Shown here one piece after another: positions 11,198 through 22,217 of a stretch of DNA of 64,000 nt (its first letter is position 1; the number at the start of each line of letters is the position of its first letter). The notes under the pieces were generated by a model. That model ran no database searches. It saw nothing but the letters and a program-made list of their open reading frames with translations, and had not been told where the DNA came from. Both the position numbers and the translations under genes were made by a program. The stretch lies in contig OY759214.1 in the NCBI GenBank assembly GCA_963662175.1, forward strand, positions 102,324,115 to 102,388,114, given 5' to 3'. The DNA comes from Aradus depressus (taxonomy: Eukaryota > Arthropoda > Insecta > Hemiptera > Aradidae).

Positions 11198-13418
11198 TGT
11201 AAATTCAGTCCGAACCTATTTAGGTCAACCAGACAGACAGACGGACAAATTAGAGACAAAGACATGACAATAAGACTGCGTTCTATTTTTTTTATTATTA
11301 GAAATTATCGATAAATTTATTTATATAAGTATTTTCTATTTATGTATCCATTCCAAAGAAGGAAGGGATTAATTAGTTTTCTTTTTAATATAGTAGCGTG
11401 GGAATGAATGGATAAATGAGATAGTCTTAATTAAGCAGACTGAGACCGAGTTTGTCTCTGGAGAAGTTGACGCTCTCCCTTAAGTCAGTCTAAAAGCAGG
11501 CTAGGAAACCGCTTGGGCTTCCTTGGAGTATGACGAGCTTCCTTCAGCCGATGTCAGGGGATGAGTGTCCAGAAAGGAATATCGATCGGAGTTTGAGAAA
11601 GAATGGCGCAGAGGAGTGCGAGTGGCCTCCCATTGCCAAGAAGGATTGATACCTGGAAAGACCTCTCCAGCCCAGGGGTCAGGGAAGAGACTGGTTATCT
11701 CTATGGGCGCCGCACCCAACCATCCTGAGGATCAATTAGACAAACCACGACACTCAAAACTAACATTATTATTTGGGAATTATAAATTTTTTTATACACA
11801 TTTATGTTACATCACAAGGCCAACACCACATCCAAAAACAAATCACTGCACATGACTCAAATTACACAATACATGGGAAGGGATATTTTTTTTTATGATT
11901 TCATAATTAAGAGAATTTTTTTTATTTGTAAACTATGTAAATAAGTTAATTAATATAGAATAAGTGGAATGAATGAGAAGATTTAAGAGAAACGATCGGA
12001 AAATAAGTTAGAGATATATATAAATAAAATAGATAATTAAGAGGTAGTTAATAGGGTATTTTATTAGGATAGGAATTTTTATATAGAACTTACAGATAGA
12101 TAGGATAGATTAAGATAGAACATGCAGATAGGTAGATGAAGAGAGAGAAGATAGAACATACAGATTTAAATAGAAAGCATAAGTTGAAAAAAAAAAAATA
12201 AGTCTTGAAATTAAAGAATATTAAATGCAAAGAAGGAAAGGATAATGGTTTTAAGTAACATATATAAGTAAATATCTATTAGGTCAAGGTTGTAGGAGGG
12301 GATTTCTGTCAATTACGTTTTAAATATATTTTTTCTACAATTTATTAGTTTGAGTATGATTTTATTAAAGAAGTACGAGTTCAATAGTTTTTCAAAAGAA
12401 ATAAAAGGAAGTATTAAATCCCGATGTCAACGATGTAGAAGGGATGCAAGATCGATAAGTATTATAAGTAGACGATTTTAAGGGAAGACCATTAGTGTTT
12501 CGACTTGGATGAATAGATAGGAGATGTGTAGGGACCATAAAAGACATTAGGAGTCTAGAAAGGAGAAATAGAGAATATAAGTTTTGGAAGGAAATCGACG
12601 ACTAAAGGGGTTGAAGTAGATATCTCGCCAAAGAAGGGGGAATCACCAGCCGCCGTATATTGTTTTGGGTTGGCCTAGCCTTGATGAAAAGGGGGAACCT
12701 ATATATATGAGAATTTTAAGAAGGAAGTTAGGGAATTAGTTTAGGGAGTAAGTAGTTCTCTATTTGTTATCTCTCGTCGGAAGTCGCTGAAAGAAGCTGA
12801 ATACGTAAGATTTGGTATTAGAAAATAGGAACATGAGAATCAGTTTGAGAACCCGAGGATAATTTTGGTAGAAAAAAAGTTTTTGATGTTCATACAATAA
12901 GAGTTGAAGCATTGGTTTATTATATGTACTCACAAAATATAAGTTTGATTTTGTTAATTTTTTTATATTATTTTATGTGAAATCCGCAACCGAAAGAAAT
13001 GACCATTAGGAAACATTGTGAAACGTTAACAATAAGACAGACGAATGTAAATATGTGAAACTAAAGGAATAAAATGTAACCAATAAAGCTTGTAAAATCT
13101 GTATGGTCAAATATGTTCGAAGTTAAGTAATTTTAGTTATCGGTAATATTAAGTTGTAGTAAGTCTATTAGGCTAAGGATATAATTAAAAGTAGTTTGTA
13201 TGTGAAATGGTAACTTCAAAATAAAAATGAATGTATAACAAAATAACTCAGAATCCAAGGTATTTACATATAAAAAAAAAAAAATGTTAATGGTTTTGCA
13301 TAACCATGTTAGGAGTAAATGCTAATTTTAATATGTATAATTTTTTTTTGTTTTGTGGTTTTGTCGAACGAAAAGCGTGACTTCGCACGTTTTCGGTCGC
13401 AAAGAAGGAAAGGATAAA
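11198..13418 (+). other. non-coding 3' internal region of the gag-only element
   Basis: AT-rich, with no open frame of note. Around 11490-11760 lies a block shared with 48480-48660 (AGCAGGCTAG, CTTCAGCCGA, GTCAGGGAAGAGA). This is the region where a full-length relative would be expected to keep its 3' untranslated sequence. Confidence 0.6.
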
Positions 13419-14221
13419 TGTGATGCCCAAAAATATGGACATACATTGTTTGAAATAAATTAGGGACAAAGGAATGAAAACCGGTGGCTTGAACAACAGG
13501 AAGTCCAAGAAGAACCACAACAATACGGAGAAACCAAGGTGGGGAACTGAGCCACCAATAGGCACCCAGATCAGTCTCGGAGGGCGGGAAAAGTTGCTGT
13601 GAGCGGACCCCAATATGGATCGATATTCTTCAACTGTTGCCACCTGAGAGGTAGGAACAAGCACTTCGTCAGAGACCGCCGCCGAGGGAGGACCTGCCCC
13701 AACTCATCCGTTGCCTCCAGAGAGGGAGGATCACACTACTTCATCAACTGTCCTGAGCAACCATTCAACATCAGATCAACAGAGGGAAATCCATTGGAGC
13801 TCTTCTGGACCATTAAGACAACAGCAGAGGCTGATCAGCGCAGAACTCCAGGACCCAATAGCCATCACATCCAGCATTAAATCAAGAAGGTACCGTGAAT
13901 TTTAAACAATTGTAAAGACAAAGCCGGAGAGTATTTTGAGAAAATACATTTTCATTTTTAAAGACTTGTTTGATAAGGATTCTGAGCAATTGTTTTTAAG
14001 TTTTCCACACATGTTTTTCATTAAGAATATATATAATCAAACCAGAATGGCCTAATTTTTATTTCATGTATTTTGCACCTCATGTCATTTTGACTTTTCA
14101 CAACTGCTAGTCTTGGCGGACCCACGACCAAAGGAAGGTAAGAAAGAATTAGAATCATTTTCTCAAGAACATTTTATTATTTAACAAAAACAAAGATAAG
14201 CACATTTTAATTAAAATTACA
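13419..14221 (+). repeat. 3' LTR of the gag-only element
   Basis: A direct copy of 8621-9423, TGTGATGCCC to ATTACA, followed directly by CTGT and satellite sequence. Confidence 0.9.
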
Positions 14222-14348
14222 CTGTACTATAGATGTACCATGATGACAAGTAATGTAGGATTGATGGGTGTATTTTCTGTAGTATAGATGTACCATGATG
14301 ACAAGTAATGTAGGATTGATGGGTCTATTTACTGTACTATAGATGTAC
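14222..14348. repeat. 55-bp satellite array, third block, running into an exon
   Basis: Just over two units. The last one reads TTTACTGTACTATAGATGTAC and leads without a break into coding sequence. The intron-exon border of gene A (AG at 14341-14342) lies inside the repeat motif. Confidence 0.85.
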
Positions 14349-14475
14349 GCTGAAGACTTCTACAATATGGAGGTATACCGGACTGACCAGCAGAAGATCT
14401 ATGGCGATAATAAGGAGATGACTGCCGAGATGTTAAAAAAAATGTTTAGCTGGGTGGACACGGCACTGGCTGCAG
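14343..14475 (+). CDS. gene A (OBP-like), penultimate coding exon
   Basis: A 133-bp exon between CTATAG and GTAAC, entered in phase 0 and left in phase 1. It reads MYAEDFYNMEVYRTDQQ and later AEMLKKMFSWVDTALAA. Size and phases equal gene B exon 5 (51565-51697), which holds the helix before OBP C4. Here the C4 position is not Cys. The leading Met need not be a start, because the exon has an acceptor and the paralogous exon is internal. Upstream exons of gene A were not found and may lie left of the window. Confidence 0.6.
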
Positions 14476-14765
14476 GTAACACATGATTAACACGTTCATG
14501 ATTCTGAAGTTTTGACCTTGATCTCGTGACCACGCCACAACTGCCTGGTTAAGGGTCGGTTACTGATATTACTACCTGTTTCAACAACATTGGTTTATAA
14601 CCTCTATCAACTTGTTCAAGTGGTCCCGATGGGATGACAATGTCGTCTGATTCATTGGCAGAGATCATTTTGAGATTTTATAATTTACAGTTTCATAAAA
14701 ACATTTGGTTTAGACCCTATGTACATTTTTCTACCATTTCGTCCTTCATTCCTATCTATAAATAG

Positions 14766-15090
14766 GGGGCGACGGTAGTTCAATGGTGTGCGTGCTTGCT
14801 TACTGAGCTCATGATTGCGAGTTCGAAACCTGGCCGAGGTTCTTAAATTTTATTATCTGGGAGGAGAAGAAACCGTGAGCACACCGTCCTTGGGTTGGGA
14901 CGTTAAGCGATGGTTCCGAGCTTGTTTGATGTCAGGTACTCGTTAAGAGATCCCTACCCTAGGTAAATAAAAATTTAGGGTTGGCCAAATGTATGACGCC
15001 CATATTAGAGTCGGATTCGTGTCCACCAGAGTGAAAAAAGAACGCTATGGTAGTAGGCGATATGTAGTCAAAGCCTGGGCATAACTTGTT
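14766..15090 (+). mobile_element. tRNA-derived SINE (family 1), full length
   Basis: The head is tRNA-like, with an A box (TAGTTCAATGGTG) and a B box (GAGTTCGAAACC). The family body follows: TTATCTGGGAGG, GGGACGTTAAGCGATGGT, CCCTACCCTAGGT, and a tail with AAGCCTGGGCATAACT. Related copies lie at 19735-22450 (split), 34140-34310, 42769-43097, 52489-52715, 53455-53655, 53693-53815, 59292-59610 and 63240-63487. It sits in the last intron of gene A. Confidence 0.82.
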
Positions 15091-15215
15091 TGCAATAAAA
15101 CTCAAACGTTGTCTCTCTGTCTGTCACCTACATGATGTTCCTGAAATTTTCAGGATGTTTCTAAAACCGTCGGACTTCAAATATAGTTGACGTGTAATCC
15201 GCAAATATTAATTCA

Positions 15216-15668
15216 GGGAACCCACAAAAAGGAGAGTGGCCGCCATATCGAAGGCTTGATTAGACGGAGAGTGGCCCGCCATATTGTAGGCTTGATAAGA
15301 CGGAGAGTGACCCGCCATATTGTAGGCTTGATAAGACGGAGAGTGGCCCGCCATATTGTAGGCTTGATAAGACGGAGAGTGGCCCGACATATTGTAGGCT
15401 TGATAAGACGGAGAGTGGCCCGCCATATTGTAGGCTTGATAAGACGGAGAGTGGCCTGCCATATTCTATCCTTCATAAGACGGAGAGTGGACCGCCATAT
15501 TGTAGGCTTGATAAGACAGAGCGTGGCCCGCTATATTGTAGGCTTGATAAGACGGAGAGTGGCCCGCCATATTGTAGGCTTGATAAGACGGAGAGTGGAC
15601 CGCCATATTGTAGGCTTGATAAGACGGAGAGTGGCCCGCCATATTGTAGGTTTGATAAGACGGAGAGA
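15216..15668. repeat. 36-bp minisatellite, about 12 copies
   Basis: The unit starts GGCTTGATAAGACGGAGAGT and ends GCCATATTGTA. Because 36 is a multiple of three, frames stay open on both strands, giving artefactual repeat proteins. It lies in the last intron of gene A. Confidence 0.9.
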
Positions 15669-15938
15669 ATTCATGTCCATATTGGGTATGGATTGCACAA
15701 ATCTGTGAGTGAATGCAACCATGGTTGAAGAGATAGAGTCCTCCAGACTGCCGACTGCATCGCCGCAACCTCTCTCTCCGCTTCCTCCTTCAAATGTTTT
15801 ACCATCCTCCGACACTCATTGGACCCTTTAGTTCGATCATGCAGGGTAATCCTTCCCTGTAATATCATAGATGGTAAAATTACATGGGATGTTTCATTGC
15901 CTTACTTCTTCTTCAATAACTTACTGATTCACTGTTGT

Positions 15939-16200
15939 GACAATGTACTTTGTGGCAGTTGAGCACTACTACTTGACAGTGTACTTTCTGGCAGTTGAGT
16001 ACCATTATTCTACAAAGTACTTTGTGGCACTTGAGCACCATTACTTGACAACGTACTTTCTTGTAGTTGAGTACCATTATTCGACATTGTACTTTCTGGC
16101 AGTTGAGCACTACTACTTGACAATTTACTTCTGGTATTGGAGTGCCATTATCGGACGACGTACGTTCTGGCAGTTGAGCACCATTACTTGACAATATTGT
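15939..16200. repeat. second 36-bp minisatellite, about 7 diverged copies
   Basis: The unit core is GTACTTTCTGGCAGTTGAG, with ACCATTATT or ACTACTACT, then TGACA. It is unrelated in sequence to the 36-bp array 270 bp upstream but has the same period. It ends about 90 bp before the last exon of gene A. Confidence 0.85.
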
Positions 16201-16288
16201 TGCCACCAACAATAAACCAAACTATTTCTTTAATTACACAATTAACTCGAATTTTCTTTCTATAATCTTGAACTTCTTTGTTGAACAG

Positions 16289-16404
16289 TTGAGAACGTGG
16301 AGAAGGACCCAGGCAGAAATCTTTGCGAAACCTCCAAGAACGTCTACAATATATTGGGCGTGGGTCACTCGTGGTCCGAGATCAAGAAGTGGAAATTAGA
16401 ATAA
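16289..16404 (+). CDS. gene A (OBP-like), last coding exon with stop
   Basis: The acceptor is TTGAACAG at 16281-16288. Entry is in phase 1, matching the exit phase of 14343-14475, and the exon ends with TAA at 16402-16404. It encodes VENVEKDPGRN, LCETSKNVYNIL and a basic tail, KKWKLE. LCETSKNVY resembles the OBP C5 helix (Cys-Glu-x-x-x-x-x-Tyr), but the residue nine positions after this Cys, where C6 is expected, is not Cys. It parallels gene B exon 6 (60082-60167), except that it ends the protein. It is either a diverged OBP-like tail or another small secreted protein of the same family. Confidence 0.6.
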
Positions 16405-16779
16405 ACTACAAAATTATACCAGTTTGCATCCACTTTGTTGTTTTAATGAATAATTATTATATTAATCTGCTGTTTTTTTTTGGTGTTTTACCCGATGCAA
16501 CCCGCGACTTCCATGATACTCTGCTCTGATACTTGTGCGACCCACGAGAGAACTGTAAAGTTATTATTTTATGAAAACTTATATTTTATCTCAGAAAAAA
16601 GGGAAATGTAGCCACTCCCTACACTGCCAAACTATGCCTGATTCTTTTTTCACCCTTCATTATATTTCAAACTCATTGATGAAATTGATATACATCAGCA
16701 TGGACTCAGCCCTCAGTTTTGGAACAAGTTATTAAATGAAGAAAAAACGGTTACGTTGGGGTGCGTATCGGGGGAGCCT
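16405..16779. other. 3' flank of gene A
   Basis: AT-rich. Only weak polyadenylation-like hexamers (AATGAA, AATAAT near 16445-16455) follow the stop codon, and no perfect AATAAA is nearby. Nothing else is recognised. Confidence 0.4.
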
Positions 16780-17905
16780 CGGGGGGGCCTCAACGTGACG
16801 CATCCCCTTTGTTGTTGTCATTAAAGAAAGACCAACCGACAGCGAGTGCCCGCCTTTTATCACGAGCTCTCTCGGCGCGCCAAAGGACAACCGCCGCTTC
16901 CAACGCTCCCTCGGCGCCGCACCGCACTCCATCCAGCGAGTGCCTGCCTTTTATCCCGAGCTCTCTCGGAGCGCCAAGGACAACCGCCACTCCCAACGCT
17001 CCCCCGGCGCCGCACCGCACTACACCCAGGGAGTGTCCCCCTTTTATCCCGAGCTCTGTCGGAGCGCCAAAGGATAACCGCCACTTTCAACGCTCCCCCC
17101 GCGCCGCACCGCACTACACCCAGCGAGTGCCCGCCTTTTATCCCGAGCTCTGTCGGAGCGCCAAAGGACAACTGCCACATCCAACGCTCCCCCGGCGCCG
17201 CACCGCACTACACCCAACGAGTGCTCGCCTTTAATCCCGAGCTCTGTCGGAGCGCCAAAGGATAACCGCCACATCCAACGCTCCCCCGGCGCCGCACCGC
17301 ACTACACCCAACGAGTGCCCGCCTTTAATCCCGAGCTCTGTCGGAGCGCCAAAGGACAACCGCCGCTTCCAACGCTCCCTCGGCGCTGCACCGCACTCCA
17401 TCCAGCGAGTGCCTGCCTTTTATCCCGAGCTCTGTCGGAGCGCCAAGGACAACCGCCACTTCCAACGCTCCCCCGGCGCCGCACCGCACTACACCCAGGG
17501 AGTGTCCCCCTTTTATCCCGAGCTCTGTCGGAGCGCCAAAGGACAACCGCCACTTCCAACGCTCCCCCGGCGCCGCACCGCACTACACTCAGGGAGTGTC
17601 CCCCTTTTATCCCGAGCTCTGTCGGAGCGCCAAAGGACAACCGCCGCTTCCAACGCTCCCTCGGCGCTTCACCGCACCACACCCAACGAGTGCCCGCCTT
17701 TAATCCCGAGCTCTGTCGGAGCGCCAAAGGACTACCGCCACTTCCAACGCTCCCCCGGCGCCGCACCGCACTACACCCAGGGAGTGTCCCCCTTTTATCC
17801 CGAGCTCTGTCGGAGCGCCAAAGGACAACCACCACTTCCAACGCTCCCCCTGCGCCGCACCGCACTACACCCAGCAAGTGCCCACCTTTTATCCCGAGCT
17901 CTCTT
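16780..17905 (+). repeat. GC-rich 93-bp tandem array from an R1-type 3' region
   Basis: About 12 units of ~93 bp, with core CGAGCTCTGTCGGAGCGCC, CAACGCTCCCCCGGCGCCGC and GAGTGTCCCCCTTTTATCC. It is far GC-richer than its surroundings. Single-unit relatives occur at about 20030-20120 (minus, downstream of the R1 polymerase) and 39480-39545 (plus, after an R1 fragment). That identifies it as an expanded 3'-untranslated repeat of an R1-like LINE. Frames stay open on both strands because 93 is a multiple of three. Confidence 0.8.
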
Positions 17906-18110
17906 GGAACGCCATAGAATTCAAGCTGGGCTGGGAGTGACCGCAGATGGTCGGCGGCGGTCGCTCCTAGCCGACCACAGCAACAGAATTATATATTATA
18001 TTATATTTTTTACTTTTATGATAATAAACTCGTTAGGCTCTCTTTTCCCCGAAGATTCGGCGAACGGTGGCTTCCACCGAGGTCGGCAATCCCCAAAAAA
18101 GTTCACTCAG
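17906..18110 (+). mobile_element. 3' end of an R1-like LINE
   Basis: This carries GGCTGGGAGTGACCGCAGAT, then the inverse complement of 19819-19880 (GATTCGGCGA, CACCGAGGTCGGCAA) followed by an A-run. It is the 3' terminus of the same family as the R1 at 19794-22217, in the opposite orientation. Confidence 0.7.
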
Positions 18111-18149
18111 TTTATTTAAATTATTTATTTCATAATTGAAAGGTGCTAT

Positions 18150-19375
18150 CGAATTGAAAGTTGTAGGCCCATAAGCCTACTGCACTCGTTATCGAAGATC
18201 TTCGAACGAGTAGTAATGAGAAGACTGGGATCTCACCTGGAAAGCGCAGGAATTGTTCCAGCTCACCAGTTTGGTTTCAAACATAATCATTCATTTGTGC
18301 AGAGGAGTTACAGAGTGTCACGGAAAAGATTGTGAATGGCTTCGAAGAGAAGGCATATACAACCTCTGTCTTTCTAGATATAGCTGCGGCGTTCGACTCG
18401 GTGTGAAATGAAGGTCTCCGCTATAAGCTGAGGAAGACATGGGCTCCACAGCACTTGGAAAAGATCGTTGATTCCTTTTTGGAGAACTGGACGTTTCAAG
18501 TGCGGGTCAACAACATCCTCAGCTCCAAGCGTAGTATTCTGGCGGGAGTGCCACAGGGAGCTATCCTCAGTCCCCTCCTCTTCAGCTTATACTGCTGCGA
18601 CATTCCCGAGCCATGTAACACCACTTTAGCAATATACGCAGACGACACACTACTTACGTGTCAACATGAAGTCCTCCAGACGGCAGTTGACATGTTACAA
18701 ACTTCTCTCAACGACGTCTCCAGCTGGTTCGCTCGATGGAAGCTTCAGTTGAAGCGAAGAATTTTGCCCTTCGCCGATTTTTGACAGAGGACCGGAGTAG
18801 GCTGCGGATTGACGGACTTCCCATTCCATGGAACCCTAAAGATCAGGCTGTCCGGTACCTTGGTGTATTCTTAGACACACGGCTCACATGGAAACTTCAC
18901 ATCAACACAAAACTCACACAAGCATACACCCGTCTAAAATATCTCTATCCACTCATTAGCCGCAACACACCCCTCAAACACTCTTGCACACTGCTCCTGT
19001 ACAAAGCATTACTTCTCCCATTGTTAACATACGCCTGTCCAATATGGCGTGGCGCCAGTCCTTCACTTACAACACGACTACAAACATTTCAGAAGAAAAT
19101 TCTTCGTGTGTCTATGAATACACCATGGTTTATCCGAAACAGCCAAATACACGAGGAACTGTGAGTTCCGATCAGCCTATTGAAGGTCCTTAGTAGATAA
19201 CTACCACGGAAGACTAGACCTGTGTTCTGGAGCAGCCCACTATAATCTTGGCCAGCCTACTCTCCACAGAAGGCTCAAACCAAGATTGTACCAAGACATT
19301 AGTATTCAATAATTCCATTTTATATTTTGTGAACCAAGAACCAAGATGTTCTGGTCCAAATAAAGTGTGTTGTTG
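18150..19375 (+). pseudogene. Jockey-type LINE fragment, reverse transcriptase with frameshifts
   Basis: A 5'-truncated reverse transcriptase broken across frames. RPISLLHSLSKIFERV lies near 18165-18220. PQGAILSPLLFSLY and the catalytic IYADDTLL lie in 18455-18784. YLGVFLDTRLTWKLHI and the C-terminal LLPLLTYACPIW lie in 18736-19164. The order and wording are those of Jockey-clade polymerases. The frame switches near 18770, and stops occur upstream of 18455. It lies between two R1-derived segments of opposite orientation. Confidence 0.82.
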
Positions 19376-19787
19376 TTCATGTATATTATATATATTTTAT
19401 TTTCTCATTACTTTTTACGTCATTATAATTTCCTTCATGATCAGTTACAGCGTTGACAGTGGAATTCTCTAAAAATAGAACAAAGCTTTAATTAATATAA
19501 ATATTATAACAATAATGAAACATATATAATAATGAAACGTTATAATAATGAACAGCTCATTGTATTATCAGCTTACCATTTCATAATTCACGTTCGTCAC
19601 GAACGAAATTACAGATTTTTTTTTTTTTTCAAAATATCTTCGAAACTACAAAGTTTAGAAAAACTACTTTTTTACAAAACCTTATTTTAAGAATGACTGG
19701 GAAACATCTGACTGCTATAGTTATAAATAGTTATTATGACACATGCCCGGGCTTTAACTACGAGGTCATATCGCCTACAACCAGAGC

Positions 19788-19793
<6 letters not shown>

Positions 19794-19818
<25 letters not shown>

Positions 19819-22217
19819 GGGTTGCCGACCTCCGGTGGAGGCCACGACACCATCGCCGAATCGTCGGGGAAAAAGGGAGGCCTAACAAATTTATTTACAA
19901 AATTAAAATACTAAATAAGTACATAATTAAAAATGCAGAACATATGATGCTGTGGTAGGCTAGGAGCGACCGCCGCCGACCATCTGCGACGATCTGCGGT
20001 CACTCCCAGCCCACCTTGATTTTCTTGGCGGCCCGAGAGAGCTCGGGATAAATGTAGGGCGATCGCTAATTGTGGTTCGTTAGGGCGCCGGGGACGACTG
20101 CAGGCCTCCCCGGCGCAGGGTCAAAATGCTTGCTTCTTTCTCCGCCAGGAGGCGACAAATCGGCTGAACATTGGGTAGCCGGTTTCCGTCATCAGCTGCC
20201 GCAGGTCGAGTCCCAGATACGATCCTGTCCCGCGTATCAACTCCACCCTAGGCCCGTCGTACAGCGGACATTCGAGGACCACGTGCTCCGCCGTCTCGAC
20301 CCCGCCGCACGAGCGGTTCGGGTTGTTCTTCCTCTTAAAGAAGAACAGCTTGGAGTTGAAATCTCCGTGACCTGATAGTATCTGGGACATCCAGTGGTCA
20401 GGCAGTATCCAAGTAGAGTCCAGACGTACCCGGATTTCCGGTAAATATGCGTAGGTCGTTCGGCCATCCGATGATCGTGACCACCGCTGTTGCCATTTCT
20501 CCACTATCCATTCCTGGACTATGTCCCTGCAACGCTCCGGTCTGGACTGTCCGCGCATCTCGTCCTCCAGGGCTAGACGTAAAGGCTCATCTATATCTGC
20601 TCCTAAGGGCAAGTTGCGTCTACAATAGTACGAGGCGACAGCCCCGTCCAAGACTAAGTCTATTGGCGGAGCTCCTGCCAGCACCTGTAGCGCAGCCGTA
20701 GAGACAGTACGATAGGCCTTTGTAACCCTTAAAAGGGCTGCTCTCTGGGCTTGCACAAGGATAACGCGTCGCCGCTTCGTGGGACGATGCCACCACCCAG
20801 CAGCGGCGTACCTTGCTACAGCCTCGAATACTCCAGTGTAGATGATTCTACACGCAGAATAGCCGAGGCCCCACGTCGCACGGGCTAGGCAGCTCAAAGC
20901 GTTGAAAGTGGCGGTAGTCCTTTCTTTAATGGCAACAACGTGGGGCGTCACGTTGAGGCCCGGCCCGATCCGCACTCCGAGATAAGTGACCGTTGCCGGG
21001 CTCTCAATGCGGCGTCCGTCGATTTTGATTACCAGGGGGTGTCGGGCGTCGGTTCTCCCTCTCATCAGCAAAGCCGAGGTCTTGCTAGGAGAGAGAGCCA
21101 GTTTGTTGGCGCAGCACCAGTTGTCTATATCGTCAATGGCGGCTTGGGCGCGAAGGGTTAGAGCAGCTCGACTATCAGCGTGCACCGTAACAACGAGGTC
21201 GTCGACGTAGGCGATTGCCTTATATCCACGGCCCTCGAGATCACGGAGCAGTCCGTCAAAGAGTATGGCCCAAAGTATCGGTCCGAGGACCGAGCCCTGA
21301 GGACAGCCTCTAGTGACGTCCACTGTGGTGCTAGCGTATAGCTGACTCATGGTCGCAGATCGATCGCTGAGGAAGCTGGATATCAACCCAAACACATTCC
21401 CAGGCAGTCCCACAGCCCGCAGTCGCGTGAGGATGGCAGGCCACCAGGCGCAGTCGAAGGCCGACGCGATGTCAAAGAAGACACACAGGGCATATTTCCC
21501 ACGGTCATTCTCCAAATCCGCCCTCAGCATCATCAACGCATCTTCGGCGGATCTGCCCCTCAAGCCACCGAACTGCCTGTGGGATACAAAAGCATGTACC
21601 TGGGCCCGAATTCCATTGAAGATAAGAGTCTCCAATACTTTACCGAATACGGGGAGCAGGCTGATTGGTCTGTGGCTACCTGCCAGGGAAAGGTCCCTAT
21701 CACCAGGCTTAACAAACGTACACACGAGTGCTCGTTTCCAAGTCCTAGGGAAGTGGCCCCTCCTAAGGCAGGAGTTATAAAGTAGTAAGAGATCCGACTT
21801 GATGGCCGGGAAGGCTTTCTTGATTATAGCGGCGTCTATGAGATCGCTCCCAGGGGCGCCGCCACTCTTCTGCCTCCCAACCGCCAAGCTCAGGTCAATC
21901 TCGTCCCAATCAGGTGCGTTTCCCGTATCCGGCCAAGTACGGGCAGCGTTCCTGATGTCTCGTTGGCTGGGTGAATCCTCCGCCGGGTCGTCCTCCGGGA
22001 AGGCCTCCCTCAAGTACATCCCGCCAGCCTCCTCCAGGGACATGGCATACTGGTTGCCAACCCTGATGGAGGCCAACGGGGCGACCGGCTTTAGCCTCCC
22101 GGCGGCGACACGGTAAGGGATTCCCCACGGGTTTTTGCTGCTCTCGTCTTCAACGAACTTCCTCCAGCTCTCCTTCTTCGCGGCCTCGACTCTTCTACCA
22201 TAAGCCTTGCTAAGCTG
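19794..22217 (-). mobile_element. R1-clade LINE, 5'-truncated, inserted in a SINE
   Basis: On the minus strand: a truncated 5' end near 22217, one long polymerase frame, a 3' untranslated region with one unit of the 93-bp motif, and a poly(A) tail (T-run at 19793-19818). GCGCTCT at both borders is a likely target-site duplication. R1 elements classically target rDNA. This copy sits in a SINE, so either it is a non-specific R1-clade lineage or it inserted ectopically. Confidence 0.82.
20121..22209 (-). CDS. R1-clade reverse transcriptase (N-terminus missing)
   Basis: An uninterrupted frame of about 690 codons. It is open upstream to the truncation point (AAKKESWRKFVEDESS), so no true start exists. 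Motifs in order: SGGAPGSDLIDAAI, HRPISLLPVFGKVLE, GGLRGRSAEDAL, FFDIASAFDCAWW, GCPQGSVLGPILW, the catalytic AYVDDLVV and VTYLGVRI. A C-terminal Cys-His knuckle follows, CGGVETAEHVVLEC. The polymerase core is intact; the endonuclease that would precede it is absent. Products would act in target-primed reverse transcription, but a 5'-truncated copy is not expected to be expressed. Confidence 0.85.

Larger units (their letters stand above)
8621..14221 (+). mobile_element. gag-only LTR retrotransposon (non-autonomous)
   Basis: A 5.6-kb element with two ~0.8-kb direct LTRs, a PBS (TTGGCATCCC at about 9425), one long gag-like frame and a purine tract (AAGAAGGAAAGGATAAA) just before the 3' LTR. CTGT flanks both ends (8617-8620 and 14222-14225) as a 4-bp target-site duplication within the 55-bp satellite. 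No protease, reverse transcriptase, RNase H or integrase is visible, so mobility would need proteins from a relative. The 3' internal sequence around 11490-11760 resembles 48480-48660 of the element at 44270-51535, which ties the two families together. Confidence 0.88.

Noticed and set aside
16761..18119. Pro/Arg-rich reading frames in the GC-rich block
   Set aside because: By-product of the 93-bp GC-rich repeat from an R1 3' untranslated region, open on both strands and in several frames.
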